A DNA stretch of 64,000 bases from an uncultured Acetobacteraceae bacterium (GCA_903877125.1 CAIRCM010000098.1:1-64000), one strand, 5' to 3'. Numbered from the stretch's first letter, positions 15,866-25,220 are shown. Notes: generated from the letters alone by a model not told the origin. A program made the numbers and translations.

Positions 15866-17271
15866 TGCGGGCGGGCAGCGGCTGGCGCGGCCTCGATCCC
15901 GCGCCTTTCGTCGCCTTTTGCGTGGTCTTCTGCTTGATCCTGTGCCTGCCGGCGGTCCTCAACGACAGCGACACGCTCTGGCTGATCCGCGCCGGTGAGT
16001 GGATCCTCGATCACGGCGCCATCCCGCACGCGGACCCCTTCGGTTACACCACCGGTGGTCTGCGTTGGTACGCGCACGAATGGGGGGCCCAGGTGATGCT
16101 GGCACTTGTTTGGCGTGCGGGGGGGATGACCGGTGTGATGGTGTTGACCGCCGCCGCCATCGGATCGACCGCGGCACTGCTTCTCTACCGCATGCGCGCT
16201 TTTCTGCCTGATCGCTACGCCACGCTTGGGTTGTTCGTCGCGTTGTCGAACGCCGCCGGGGCGATGCTGGCCCGTCCGCATGTGCTGTCCTGGCCGTTCC
16301 TCTGCATCTGGTGCGGCGGTCTGCTGGCGGCCCGCGCCCGTAAGGCCGCGCCTTCGCGTTGGCTCATCGTGGCGTTGGTCCCCTGGGTGAACCTTCATGG
16401 CAGTTTTCCGGTCGGGCTGGTACTGGCCGGTGCTTTGGCGGTCGAGGCGCTCGTGGAGCCGGGTGCCGACCGTCCCCGTGTGCTGCGCGACTGGGGTGTA
16501 TTCCTGGCGATGAGCGGCATTGCCTGTCTCGCCAATCCGGATTTCGTCGCCGGAGCCTTGTTCCCGCTGCACATGCTGAGCCTCACGGCGGTGCAATGGA
16601 CCGGTGACTGGGGGCCCATGAATTTTTCTCAGATGTAGCCGATGGAGGTGGTCATTCTGGGGGCGATCGCGCTGGGTATGGGCAGCGGTGTCCGGCTTCC
16701 AGCGATCCGGTTGCTGCTGCTGTTGGGCCTGATTCATGCTGCGCTTGCCCACCGGCGGCATGATCAACTGCTGGGCCTCATAGGGGCCCTGATCCTGGCC
16801 GAACCACTGGGTGCGGCGGTCGGGCGTGGTGCGGCGCCCAGCTTGCGGGGCGGGTTGCTGATACCGGGTGCCATTGTCCTCGCGATGCTTGGCGCGGCCT
16901 TGCGTCTGTCGATCCCGCTGGCACCGGCTCGTACCGGCGCCGCCTTCGCCGCCGCGATGGCGCAGGTCCCGGACGCCATCAGGTCCCAACCGGTGTTGAA
17001 CGATTTCGTGCTGGGTGGGCAGTTGATCTTCGATGGCGAGCGCCCGTTCATCGACAGCCGGACCGATCTTTATTCCGAAGGTTTCGAGGTTCTTTACCGC
17101 CGGCTCATGTCCCCCGACCGGGCGACACTGGCAAAAGTCATCTCCGACTACGGCATTGCCTGGACTGTTTTCCGAGCGGATCAGCCGGTGGAGCAACTGC
17201 TCGACACTGAACCGGGTTGGCGGCGGTTGGGTACGTTCGATGGGATAGCCGTTCACGTCAGGGCGGAGTGA
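15865..17271 (+). pseudogene. Polytopic membrane protein split by an in-frame amber codon
   Basis: The ORF track shows two pieces (15865-16638 and 16642-17271) in the same frame, separated by only one TAG (16636-16638) in the context FSQM-stop-PMEV. Together they make a protein of 468 codons with an N-terminal DSDTLWLIRAGEWILDHGAIPHADPF and HEWGAQVM, about ten helices and a C-terminal soluble domain (FIDSRTDLYSEGF). This is a known family of uncharacterised membrane proteins found in polysaccharide loci. From memory, homologues have Gln where the TAG stands, so a CAG-to-TAG change would explain it. It may be a pseudogene, a readthrough case or an error. Confidence 0.7.
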
Positions 17272-17364
17272 CGCACCGGCCTTCCTCAGGGGGTGCGCGG
17301 TTGCAATAAAAAATATGCGGGTTGTTAACGCTTTCTAAACCTTTCCGTGCCTAACCTCGCGGGC

Positions 17365-18279
17365 ATGGACCTTACAGTTTGCCTCTGCACCCACAACCGC
17401 CCGCGCTATGTGGCCGACTGCCTCGATGGGCTGGCCCGCCAAACCGTCGCACCCGGGCGGTTTCGAACGGTGATGGTGGACAGTGGGTCGAACGAGGCGA
17501 CGCGGCTGGAACTGCGGCGGCTGGCCGATCTTCATCCCAATACCGATTTGATCCGCGTCGATGAGCCCGGTGTGTCCCTGGCCCGCAATGCCGGGGCCGC
17601 CGCGGCAACCACCCGGTTCGTCGCCTACATCGACGACGACGCGATTCCAGACCCCACTTGGGTTGAAGCGATATTGCGCACGCTCGATGAACCGGGCCCT
17701 CATCCAGCGGTGATCGGCGGGCGCATCCTGCCAAGATGGGAGGCACCTTTACCGCCCTGGTGGCCGGAATCGCTGCGCGGAGTGTTGTCGATCATCGAGC
17801 ATCAGGGGCAGGGCGAATACCGGACTCCCGACGTGCCGGCGACACTGGAACCCTACGCCGCCAACATGGTGGTCGATGTCCCGGCAATGCTGGAGATCGG
17901 CGGGTTCGGCGGTCAACTGGGCAGGCATGGCACCACGCTGCTGTCGGATGAGGAAGTGCAACTCACTTGGCGCCTGCAGGACATGGGGCGCAGCGTGCGC
18001 TACGATTCCCGGATTGTCGTGCATCACCAGATACAGGCGACGCGGCTGCGGCCGGAATGGCTGCTCGCGCGGCTGTTCTGGCAGGGATTTTCGACCGTGC
18101 TGACACGTCGGACGCTGGGCTATCGAATAGCGATCTGGCGGGAAATGCCGCGTCGCCTGGCGGTCGCGGCGCTGTGTGCACCGCTGGCGATCCTGCCGCG
18201 CTCGTCGGCGCGTTTCATCGATTTGCGCTGGCGGTTGGCTTATGCCACCGGCTTCCTGAAAGCGGTCCTGAGCTCATGA
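17365..18279 (+). CDS. Family 2 glycosyltransferase
   Basis: 304 aa. GT-A features: VCLCTHNRPRYVADCLDGL, a D-rich VMVDSGSNEATR, ARNAGAAAATTRFVAYIDDDAIPDPTW (DDD, metal and nucleotide-sugar binding) and a C-terminal LSDEEVQLTWRLQDMG acceptor-side motif. A hydrophobic C-terminal stretch (AALCAPLAILP) may tether it to the inner membrane. The ATG at 17365 is preferred over the GTG at 17347. Its last codon overlaps the pyruvyltransferase start (ATGA at 18276), so it is part of the same polysaccharide operon. Confidence 0.85.
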   Translation: MDLTVCLCTHNRPRYVADCLDGLARQTVAPGRFRTVMVDSGSNEATRLELRRLADLHPNTDLIRVDEPGVSLARNAGAAAATTRFVAYIDDDAIPDPTWVEAILRTLDEPGPHPAVIGGRILPRWEAPLPPWWPESLRGVLSIIEHQGQGEYRTPDVPATLEPYAANMVVDVPAMLEIGGFGGQLGRHGTTLLSDEEVQLTWRLQDMGRSVRYDSRIVVHHQIQATRLRPEWLLARLFWQGFSTVLTRRTLGYRIAIWREMPRRLAVAALCAPLAILPRSSARFIDLRWRLAYATGFLKAVLSS

Positions 18280-19199
18280 TCCTGTATCGCTGGCAAGGCC
18301 CGGCCCGCAATTTTGGCGATGAGCTGAATACCGTCTTGTGGCCTGCGCTCCTGCCGGATTTCTTCGACGACGACCCGGCGGAACGGTTCATCGGCATCGG
18401 ATCGGTGCTCGATCGCCGGCACAACGGCGGCTGCGCGAAGCTGGTCGCGGGTTCGGGTTACGGGGGCTACCAGGAATTGCCGGAGCTTGGGGACGCCTGG
18501 ACGATCAGTTGGGTTCGCGGCCCACGTACCGCCCGGCTGTTGGGCCTGCCCGACGGGTTTGGTATCGGCGATCCCGCGTCGCTCCTGCCGCTTACTGGGC
18601 TGGTACCGGTGGGACCGACGGTGCGTATCGCGTTCATGCCGCATTTCGAAAGCGCGGCCGTCGGCGCATGGGATGCCGCGACCGCCGCCAGCGGGATCGT
18701 CCTGATCGATCCCAGGGGCGAGCCGCTGGAGATTGCCGCTGCGATCGCGGGCTGCGACGTACTCATGAGCGAGGCGATGCACGGCGCGATCGTCGCCGAT
18801 GCGATGGGTGTGCCCTGGATCGCGATCGAGCCGCTCGCCCCGATCCATCGGGCCAAATGGCAGGATTGGGCGGATACATTGGCACTGACGATCCGCTTCC
18901 AGCGACTGCCGCCGTCGTCATTGCTGGAACGGGCAAGATTGTCGCGCGTGTCGGCCTATCACACCGGCCGAGCGCTGTTGGACCGGCACGCCGGAATCCT
19001 TCGCGCGATCGGTTCGGCTCGGTATATCGACGATGCGGCGTCGGCGCTTCGCCGCACGGCCAGGGCGGCCCCACAATTGTCCAGCCGGACCGCGCTCGAT
19101 CGTTGCCAGACCCGGATGCTCGATCGGCTGCATCTGCTGCGGCGCGTGCCCTTGCATGCTGGCCAGGGAAGCAGTTACCACCCTGTACCGCTGTCGTGA
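18276..19199 (+). CDS. Polysaccharide pyruvyl transferase family protein
   Basis: 307 aa. Starts MILYRWQGPARNFGDELNTVLWP, the canonical NFGDELN opening of the CsaB/WcaK-like pyruvyltransferase superfamily, followed by IGIGSVL, SWVRGPRTARLLG and CDVLMSEAMHGAIVADAMGVPW (the SxRxHG-like region, here SEAMHG). Such enzymes place ketal-linked pyruvate on surface glycans. The last 80 residues are helical and less conserved. Coupled by ATGA overlap to the preceding GT2 gene. Confidence 0.85.
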   Translation: MILYRWQGPARNFGDELNTVLWPALLPDFFDDDPAERFIGIGSVLDRRHNGGCAKLVAGSGYGGYQELPELGDAWTISWVRGPRTARLLGLPDGFGIGDPASLLPLTGLVPVGPTVRIAFMPHFESAAVGAWDAATAASGIVLIDPRGEPLEIAAAIAGCDVLMSEAMHGAIVADAMGVPWIAIEPLAPIHRAKWQDWADTLALTIRFQRLPPSSLLERARLSRVSAYHTGRALLDRHAGILRAIGSARYIDDAASALRRTARAAPQLSSRTALDRCQTRMLDRLHLLRRVPLHAGQGSSYHPVPLS

Positions 19200-19246
19200 G
19201 GCACGCGGACAGCCCGGTTATCTGCCCGAAAGAGCGTCCAATCCCG

Positions 19247-20920
19247 ATGCCACCTGCCCCGCAACAGCCCGCCGCCGACCTTCTGCAACGTATCCCGCTC
19301 TCCGCGCTGACAGTCCTGGACGTCGGCTGCGGTCAGGGGGAACTCGGCATCGCGTTCAAACGTTCCAGTCCGGCCGCCAGGGTGATGGGCATCGAGCGGA
19401 ATGCCGAACTCGCCGCTATCGCCGCGACCCATTTGGACGAGGTCGCGGTCATGGACCCCGAGGCCGGAGACCCGCCATTTTCGGTGCCCGAAGGTTACGA
19501 CTGCATCATCTACAGCTTCGCCCTTGCGCATATGCGGGACCCCTTCGCGGTGATCCGCCGGCATGCGGAGCTGTTGCACCCCGATGGCACGATGCTGATG
19601 TGCGTGCCAAACGTCGAACATTGGAGCTTCGTCGAACGGTTGCTGCGCGGCACCTTCGATTAGGAACCAGCCGGTCTGTTGGACCGGGGCCATCTGCGCT
19701 GGTTCAGCCTGGAAAGCATGCGCAAGGGCCTGGTTGAGGCCGGGATATTCCTTTGCGACGCAACCCCTCGGGTGTTCGACGGCGACTCGGCGCGCCGCTT
19801 CGCCGCCGCGATCGCCCCGGGGCTGACCGCGTTGGGGATCGATCCGCAGGCCTATGCGCGCCGCGCCTCGGCGCTTCAGTACATCTGGCGGGTTCGCAAA
19901 AAGGAACGGGAGCGCATGAGCATCGCCGGCACCATGCTGGCGCCGGTCGGCGGGGTGTCCCATGTCCGCGTCGTGCAACCGTTCCAGGCGATGGCGACGG
20001 ACCCGATGGTCAGCGTCAACCTGAGCAATGAAGTCGACCTGTCGAAACCGCATGATGGATCGCCGCATATTTTCGTATTGCACCGCCCCTCCCTCGCGGG
20101 TCCTCAGGGCCGGGATTTGTTGCGCCTACTGACCGAAGCCGGTTGGGTCGTGATTACCGAATTCGACGACCACCCCGACTTCTTCTCCGGTATGCAGGAT
20201 CAGGAGCAACTGACGTTCCGCGGCGTGCATGCAATCCAGACCACGACCCCGGCCCTGGCCGAGGTGCTTCGCACGCGCAATCCCGAGGTGGCGGTTTTCC
20301 CGAACGCCATCGAATCCCTGCCAGAGGTGCGGAATTTTAAGGACAAACGGGCATTGACGCTGTTTTTCGGCGCCTTGAACCGGGAGCAGGACTGGCGCGA
20401 TTACCTGCCGGTGATCAACGACGTAGCCAATATGGCGGGTGATCGGCTGCGGTTCCAGGTCGTGCACGATGAAGGCTTCTTCAACGCGCTGACCAGCCCG
20501 CACAAAGTCTTCACCCCGCTCTGCGACTACCCAACCTACAATGAAATTCTGGGCCGTTGTGAGATATCGTTCATGCCGCTCGCCGATAATGGCTTCAACC
20601 GGGCGAAATCGGACCTGAAATTCATCGAGGCCGCTTCCCATCGCGTCGTCTCGCTGGCCAGTGGCGTGGTCTATGGCGACAGCATCGTCGACGGGCAGAC
20701 CGGATGTTTGTTCCGCGACCCGCAGGAATTGCGCAGCCGCCTGATGCGGTTGATCGTGATGCCCGAACTTGCCCAGGCGATCGCCGACCGCGGCCGCGAT
20801 TATGTCGCGAGGGAACGCATGCTCGCCTATCAGGTCAAACCGCGGCTGGATTGGTACCGGTCCCTCTGGGCGCGCCGGGACGAACTCGCGGCCCAGGTGC
20901 GCGCGCGTTTGATGGGGTAG
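19247..20920 (+). pseudogene. Methyltransferase-glycosyltransferase fusion with in-frame amber codon
   Basis: One frame of 558 codons is interrupted by a single TAG at 19661-19663. Part 1 (19247-19660) is a class I methyltransferase: LTVLDVGCGQGELGIAF and FALAHMRDPFAVIRRHAELL. After the stop the same frame continues EPAGLLDRGHLRWFSLESM, the normal end of this methyltransferase fold (often written D-Y-E-GLLDRTHLRWF), then a glycosyltransferase of about 330 aa (ITEFDDHP, TPALAEVLRTRNPEVAVFPNA, RCEISFMPL, IEAASHRVVSLAS). TAG probably replaces a Tyr codon. A functional glycosyltransferase might still be made from an internal start such as 19917 (MSIAGTMLAP). Confidence 0.7.
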
Positions 20921-20924
20921 CTCG

Positions 20925-21692
20925 GTGGTTCCGGGACCGGATGTCGCCATTTTCTCGCATTACGATCGTCACGGGACGATCCGTCCGGACAGTCTGCGCG
21001 GTATCCGGGAACTGCGGGCCGCGGGCTTTTCGGTCCTCGTCGTATCCAACGGCGGTGCCCTGAAGGCCGAAGCATTGGCGCTCCTGGAGGCCCTTGGCGG
21101 ACAGACGATCGTGCGGCCCAATATCGGATTGGATTTCGGTGCCTGGCGCGCGGGTTTGCGGAACCTTGGTTTGCCGCGCCCCGACACACGCCGCATCCTC
21201 TTGTTCAACGACAGTGTCTACGGTCCATTGATGCCCCTCGGTCCTCTCCTGGCCGACATGACAGAAGATGGTGCCGATCTTTGGGGGCTGACGGACAGCA
21301 TCGAGCGCGGCTGGCACCTGCAATCGTATTTCCTGCTGGCGCATGCCCGCCTGTTCCGCGATGCGGCATGGCGGGATTTCTGGCCGGGCGTTGTCCCGTT
21401 GCCGCTCAAGCGCTGGACGGTCGGACGTTACGAAATTGGCCTGTCACGGCGCGTGGTCGGTGCGGGATTTCGCGCGCGGGCGTTGTTTCCGCACGACACG
21501 ATCGTGCCCGACGGGTCGGTTGCCAACCCGACGCTGGGGGGATGGCACGCACTTCTGGACGCCGGATTCCCGTTCCTGAAGCGGGAACTGCTCCGCGATA
21601 ACCCCACGAAGGTCGCGGATCTCGCCAGTTGGCGTGACGTGGTGCCCCCCGAGTATGTGACGGAGATCGAGGCGGACCTCCGCCGCCGGTAA
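20925..21692 (+). CDS. Rhamnan synthesis F (RgpF)-like protein
   Basis: 255 aa. Motifs ILLFNDSVYGPLMPL, DLWGLTDS and HLQSYFLLAHARLF match RgpF/rhamnan synthesis F proteins, which take part in assembling rhamnose-rich or related surface polysaccharides. Start is GTG at 20925 (VPGPDVAIFSHYDRHGTI), four bases after the preceding stop. Last gene of the polysaccharide operon; directly convergent with a small secreted-protein gene. Confidence 0.85.
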   Translation: MVPGPDVAIFSHYDRHGTIRPDSLRGIRELRAAGFSVLVVSNGGALKAEALALLEALGGQTIVRPNIGLDFGAWRAGLRNLGLPRPDTRRILLFNDSVYGPLMPLGPLLADMTEDGADLWGLTDSIERGWHLQSYFLLAHARLFRDAAWRDFWPGVVPLPLKRWTVGRYEIGLSRRVVGAGFRARALFPHDTIVPDGSVANPTLGGWHALLDAGFPFLKRELLRDNPTKVADLASWRDVVPPEYVTEIEADLRRR

Positions 21693-22091
21693 TCAGTGGG
21701 GCGACGGAGCCCGCTCCGGCAGCCAGGCATTGGTCCAGCCGCTGACATTGGGTTTATCGGACACCCGCACCTCGGTTCGGCCAGGTCCGGCGCGCTGCAC
21801 GATCTGGATGGCCGTGGCGACACGCACAGGCTGACAGTTCACCGGCCCGTCGACGGGGTCCCCGTTCTGTCGGGCAGCCAAGCGGGCCAGATCGGCCTCT
21901 GTCCGGCAAAGAAACGCACCGGGATCGAGTCTGGGCCACGCCTGCGGCGACGCTTTGACGTCGGGTGCCCGCTGTGGGCCTTGCTTTCCAATGAGCCCAG
22001 GCGCGGACAGTCTTACCCGGCTGTCGTCGTCCACCGCCAAAGCGGGGTGAGTCAGCGCCACAAGGGCTAGAAGCAGCAGCCGTGAACGCAT
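21693..22091 (-). CDS. Small secreted protein of unknown function
   Basis: 132 aa. A clear signal peptide (MRSRLLLLALVALTHPALA, cleavage likely after the ALA) precedes a mature protein of about 113 residues with two Cys (FLCRTEADL and VNCQPV), consistent with one periplasmic disulfide, and a segment IQIVQRAGPGRTEVRV predicted as beta strands. I do not recognise the family. Its stop is adjacent to the rgpF-like stop on the other strand. Confidence 0.65.
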   Translation of the reverse strand: MRSRLLLLALVALTHPALAVDDDSRVRLSAPGLIGKQGPQRAPDVKASPQAWPRLDPGAFLCRTEADLARLAARQNGDPVDGPVNCQPVRVATAIQIVQRAGPGRTEVRVSDKPNVSGWTNAWLPERAPSPH

Positions 22092-22272
22092 GGGCGATCC
22101 TGACGTGAAACAGAGGTTTGATCAGTGTATAGGCATTGGCGGCGTTGGTTCGCAACCATCGGCGCCGTTCAGCCTTGCCCATTGAGATGTGGAAGGCCTG
22201 AGGCAGAAAATCGGTCGAGTGGCTCGCCGCGCAATGCCGTTCGATAATCGGCGACATGCCGGGTACCGCCCC

Positions 22273-22302
22273 TTGCGTACCGCGACAACCTGCGCATATG
22301 CT
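22273..22302 (+). promoter_or_regulatory. Predicted promoter of the aromatic leader/DAHP synthase unit
   Basis: TTGCGT (-35, 22273-22278) and TATGCT (-10, 22297-22302) are separated by 18 nt. The -10 lies only six bases before the leader-peptide ATG (22309), so transcription should start at or next to that ATG. No Shine-Dalgarno sequence precedes the ATG. The leu leader in this window has the same spacing. Confidence 0.5.
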
Positions 22303-22308
22303 CGACTC

Positions 22309-22371
22309 ATGGACCGAACGCTCACGCCCGTCGCACGATTTTGGTACCGCTGGTACAGCCCGGCGGCCTAG
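22309..22371 (+). CDS. Aromatic amino acid leader peptide (attenuator)
   Basis: 20 codons: MDRTLTPVARFWYRWYSPAA. Five of six consecutive residues from Phe11 to Tyr16 are aromatic (F-W-Y-R-W-Y), with two Trp and two Tyr. This density just before a terminator hairpin and an aromatic biosynthetic gene identifies a ribosome-stalling leader peptide. Trp or Tyr shortage would stall the ribosome at 22342-22356 and leave GGCGGC at 22362-22367 free. No ribosome-binding site is visible and the predicted transcription start coincides with the ATG, so it is probably a leaderless ORF. Confidence 0.8.
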   Translation: MDRTLTPVARFWYRWYSPAA

Positions 22372-22427
22372 GATCGTGCACTCGTAAGCAAGACCCCAAA
22401 GCCGCCCAACCCAGGCGGCTTTTGCTT
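22362..22427 (+). terminator. Attenuator: terminator and competing antiterminator
   Basis: The terminator stem AAAGCCGCC (22398-22406), loop CAACCCA, GGCGGCTTT (22414-22422) is a perfect 9-bp hairpin followed by TTGCTTTTT-type sequence. GGCGGC at 22362-22367, inside the last leader codons, can pair instead with GCCGCC (22401-22406), the 5' arm of the terminator. A ribosome stalled at the Trp/Tyr codons would allow that antiterminator; a ribosome at the stop codon would cover it and let the terminator form. About 70 nt remain before the DAHP synthase ATG. Confidence 0.8.
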
Positions 22428-22497
22428 TTTCTGCGTTCACGGCAATCGCGAAATCCCGCCCGAGTTGGTCGGTCCCCTTTTACCCAAGGAGACGACC

Positions 22498-23859
22498 ATG
22501 ACCTGGACCCCGCAAACCTGGCGCGCACTGCCGATCCGGCAGATGCCCAACTACCCTGATCCCGCTGCGCTCGAACGCGCGGAAGCCGATCTGCGGGCCA
22601 TGCCCCCGCTGATTTTCGCCGGCGAGGCGCGTGCCCTGAAGTCCGCATTGGCCAAGGTCGCGCAAGGTGAAGCGTTCCTGCTGCAAGGCGGCGACTGCGC
22701 GGAATCCTTCGGCGAATTCCACGCCAACAACGTGCGCGACTCCGTCAAGGTGCTGCTGCAGATGGCGGTGGTCCTGAGTTACGGCGGGGCGATGCCGGTG
22801 GTGAAACTGGCGCGCATGGCCGGGCAGTTCGCCAAGCCCCGGTCCTCGGATACCGAAACGCGGGGCGATGTCGTGCTGCCGTCCTACCGTGGCGACATCA
22901 TCAACGGCGATGACTTCACCGCCGAGGCGCGGATCCCCGATCCCAGCCGAATGGCGCGCGCCTACAGCCAGTCGGCGATCACGATGAACCTGCTGCGTGC
23001 CTTCGCCCAGGGCGGTTTCGCCGACCTGCGCATGGTGCATCAATGGAACCAGGACTTCGTCGCGGCGTCGGCGCAAGGGGAGCAATATACCGCGTTGTCC
23101 CGCCGCATCGGCGAGTCCATGGCATTCATGGCGGCCTGCGGCATCGATTCCCCCGCGATGCGGACCGTCGACCTCTACACCAGCCATGAAGCGCTTCTGC
23201 TGCCCTACGAGGAGGCTCTGACCCGCCAGGACAGCCTCACCGGCGACTGGTACGGCTGTTCGGCGCATCTGTTATGGATCGGCGACCGAACCCGCCAGCA
23301 TGACCACGCGCATGTCGAATTCCTGCGCGGCGTGAAAAACCCCATCGCGATGAAATGCGGCCCGTCGCTGCAACCCGATGATCTCTTGCGGCTGCTGGAT
23401 ATTCTCAATCCGCGGAACGAACCCGGCCGCATGACCTTGATCTGCCGGATGGGTGAGTCGACGTTGGGCGAGAACCTGCCGTCGCTGATCCGCGCGGTGC
23501 GGCGGGAGGGCAGGGTGGTCGGATGGGTGTCCGATCCGATGCACGGCAACACGATCTCGACTCCCTCCGGCCGAAAGACCCGTCCGTTCTCCCGCATTCT
23601 GGCGGAAATCAAGGCGTTTTTCGCGATCCACGCGGCCGAGGGCACGCACGCCGGTGGCATCCATGTCGAAATGACCGGCAAGGATGTGACCGAGTGCACC
23701 GGCGGTGCGGAAGGCCTGGACGATGCGGGGCTGGAGGCGCGGTATCACACACTCTGCGACCCGCGGCTCAACGGATCGCAGTCGCTGGAGCTGGCTTTTT
23801 TGGTGGCCGACATGATGCGGCGGTCGCGTCAGGGCGGGCTGCCGATGGCGGCGGAGTAA
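22498..23859 (+). CDS. aroG: Class II 3-deoxy-7-phosphoheptulonate (DAHP) synthase
   Basis: 453 aa. The first enzyme of the shikimate pathway, condensing PEP and erythrose-4-phosphate. Class II (plant/mycobacterial-like) features: [36 protein letters not shown]-type [39 protein letters not shown] and [18 protein letters not shown]; the metal-binding Cys, His, Glu and Asp are present. The start has AAGGAGA upstream. Control by the Trp/Tyr attenuator upstream is predicted from sequence. Convergent with modA, six bases away. Confidence 0.95.
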   Translation: MTWTPQTWRALPIRQMPNYPDPAALERAEADLRAMPPLIFAGEARALKSALAKVAQGEAFLLQGGDCAESFGEFHANNVRDSVKVLLQMAVVLSYGGAMPVVKLARMAGQFAKPRSSDTETRGDVVLPSYRGDIINGDDFTAEARIPDPSRMARAYSQSAITMNLLRAFAQGGFADLRMVHQWNQDFVAASAQGEQYTALSRRIGESMAFMAACGIDSPAMRTVDLYTSHEALLLPYEEALTRQDSLTGDWYGCSAHLLWIGDRTRQHDHAHVEFLRGVKNPIAMKCGPSLQPDDLLRLLDILNPRNEPGRMTLICRMGESTLGENLPSLIRAVRREGRVVGWVSDPMHGNTISTPSGRKTRPFSRILAEIKAFFAIHAAEGTHAGGIHVEMTGKDVTECTGGAEGLDDAGLEARYHTLCDPRLNGSQSLELAFLVADMMRRSRQGGLPMAAE

Positions 23860-23864
23860 ATTCA

Positions 23865-24614
23865 CTACTGAAACTTGAACCCCCGGCGCGCGAAAATCTC
23901 GTGTGCCTGGGGGCCTTCAAGGAACGACATCAGGGCCCGAGCCTCGGCGGTGTCGCCGGTTTTCAGGACGGCGAAGGGGTAGGCGACGGGGTCGTGGGTA
24001 TTGTCGGGGAAGGTGCCGGCGATGCGCACGCCGGTCGAAACCGCGGCATCCGTCGCATAGACGATGCCAGCCGGCGCTTCGCCCAGTTCGACGAAGCGCA
24101 ATGCGGCGCGGACGTCCTCGGCGCGGGCCAGACGTGACTGGACCGCGTCCCACATGCCCAGTTTCCGCAACGATTGCTCGGCATAGAGGCCAACCGGCAC
24201 ATGGGCGGGGTCGCCGACCGCGAGGCGGCCGTCCGCGCCGAGCAGGCCCAAAAGATCGAAACCCGGCGCGATGACGACGTGTTGCGGCTTGTTGGCGGGT
24301 ACGATCAGCACGACATCGTTGCCCAGCAAATCCTTGCGGGTGTCGGCGGCGATCAGCTTGCGATCGGCGAGGTAGTCCATCCATTTCTCGTCGGCCGAAG
24401 CAAACACGTTGGCGGGTGCACCCTGTTCGATCTGGCGGGCGAGGGTGGAACTGGCACCGACGGACAGGCGCAGCGGCATGTGGCCAGCTTTTTCCCAGGC
24501 GGTGGAGATGTCCTTGAAGGCGTCTGTCAGGCTGGCGGCGGCGAAGACGGTCAGCGCCTGGGCATGCGCGGTAAGGGGGGCGAGGAGAAGGACGATGATC
24601 AGGAGCATGCGCAT
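23865..24614 (-). CDS. modA: Molybdate ABC transporter substrate-binding protein
   Basis: 249 aa. Signal peptide MRMLLIIVLLLAPLTAHAQA, then LTVFAAASLTDAFKDI (oxyanion-binding Ser), LSVGASSTLARQIEQGAPANVFASAD, the ligand-binding loop around VPVGLYAEQSL and GIVYATDAAVS. Binds molybdate or tungstate in the periplasm. The ATG at 24614 gives a good signal peptide; the ORF track extends into the operator. The usual modB and modC permease/ATPase genes are not next to it, which is unusual. Transcribed divergently from the modE-like gene across a ModE-type operator. Confidence 0.9.
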   Translation of the reverse strand: MRMLLIIVLLLAPLTAHAQALTVFAAASLTDAFKDISTAWEKAGHMPLRLSVGASSTLARQIEQGAPANVFASADEKWMDYLADRKLIAADTRKDLLGNDVVLIVPANKPQHVVIAPGFDLLGLLGADGRLAVGDPAHVPVGLYAEQSLRKLGMWDAVQSRLARAEDVRAALRFVELGEAPAGIVYATDAAVSTGVRIAGTFPDNTHDPVAYPFAVLKTGDTAEARALMSFLEGPQAHEIFARRGFKFQ

Positions 24615-24652
24615 CGCTGTGGGTGCTTTCCGAGCGGGTGTTTGCGGCAGGA

Positions 24653-24676
24653 CGATATATACTATTGGATATAACG
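24653..24676. promoter_or_regulatory. ModE-type operator between modA and the modE-like gene
   Basis: A 24-bp imperfect palindrome with CGATATAT on the left and ATATAACG on the right (half-sites agree at 9 of 12 positions). Length and CG-TATAT / ATAACG ends match the E. coli modA operator bound by ModE. It lies 39 nt upstream of the modA start and 52 nt upstream of the modE-like start, so one bound dimer could control both. Confidence 0.7.
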
Positions 24677-24727
24677 ACAAGTGGACCGCTTGCACCGCCG
24701 GGGCGGCCTGTGATTGTCTGAGGCATC

Positions 24728-25105
24728 ATGCCGAAAGCCAAAAAAACAACCACGTCCGGTGAGCGGGATTGCCTGAGCATCCGCGTGGACCTCGCCTGCG
24801 GGGTTCGCATCGGACCGGGCAAGATCGCTGTGCTGGAGGCGATTGCCCGTTCCGGTTCGATATCGGCGGCGGGGCGGGCGTTGCGAATGTCTTATCGGCG
24901 GACGTGGGAACTGGTGGAGGATTTGAACCGAGGGCTCGGCAGCCCCGTGGTGACGACGGCCGCGGGCGGCAGCGGCGGCGGCGGTGCCAGTCTGACAGCG
25001 GTTGGGGCGGCGGTGGTCGAGCGGTATCGCGCGATCGAGGCCGATGCGGACGCCGCTGCGAAGCAGCATCTGGAGGCGTTGAGCGCAGTACGGGCCGGGG
25101 TTTAA
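24728..25105 (+). CDS. ModE-like winged-helix regulator, DNA-binding domain only
   Basis: 125 aa. The LysR-like winged HTH of ModE is clear: RIGPGKIAVLEAIARSGSISAAGRALRMSYRRTWELVEDLNR, then a wing with TTAAGGSGGGGASLTAVG. E. coli ModE has a second half with two TOBE/molbindin domains; that half is absent here, as in short ModE proteins of some alphaproteobacteria. How molybdate would be sensed is therefore unclear. Next to modA and a ModE-type operator, it most likely represses modA. Confidence 0.8.
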   Translation: MPKAKKTTTSGERDCLSIRVDLACGVRIGPGKIAVLEAIARSGSISAAGRALRMSYRRTWELVEDLNRGLGSPVVTTAAGGSGGGGASLTAVGAAVVERYRAIEADADAAAKQHLEALSAVRAGV

Positions 25106-25220
25106 TTGCCTTGTTATATCGACGCATGATCACGACCGGCGGACGCTATCGCTTCCGGTTTACCGCGTGGCGTACCAGTCAATTTGTATTGCAATATAAA
25201 AACATTTACAACGATCGAAA

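Noticed and set aside
16636-19663. Code reassignment of TAG in this organism
   Set aside because: TAG terminates several intact genes (argE-like, ugd, livF, Uma2) immediately before the next gene, so it works as a normal stop.
25106-25220. Second ModE site after the modE-like gene (TTATATCGACG)
   Set aside because: Only one half-site is present; no palindromic partner at the right spacing.
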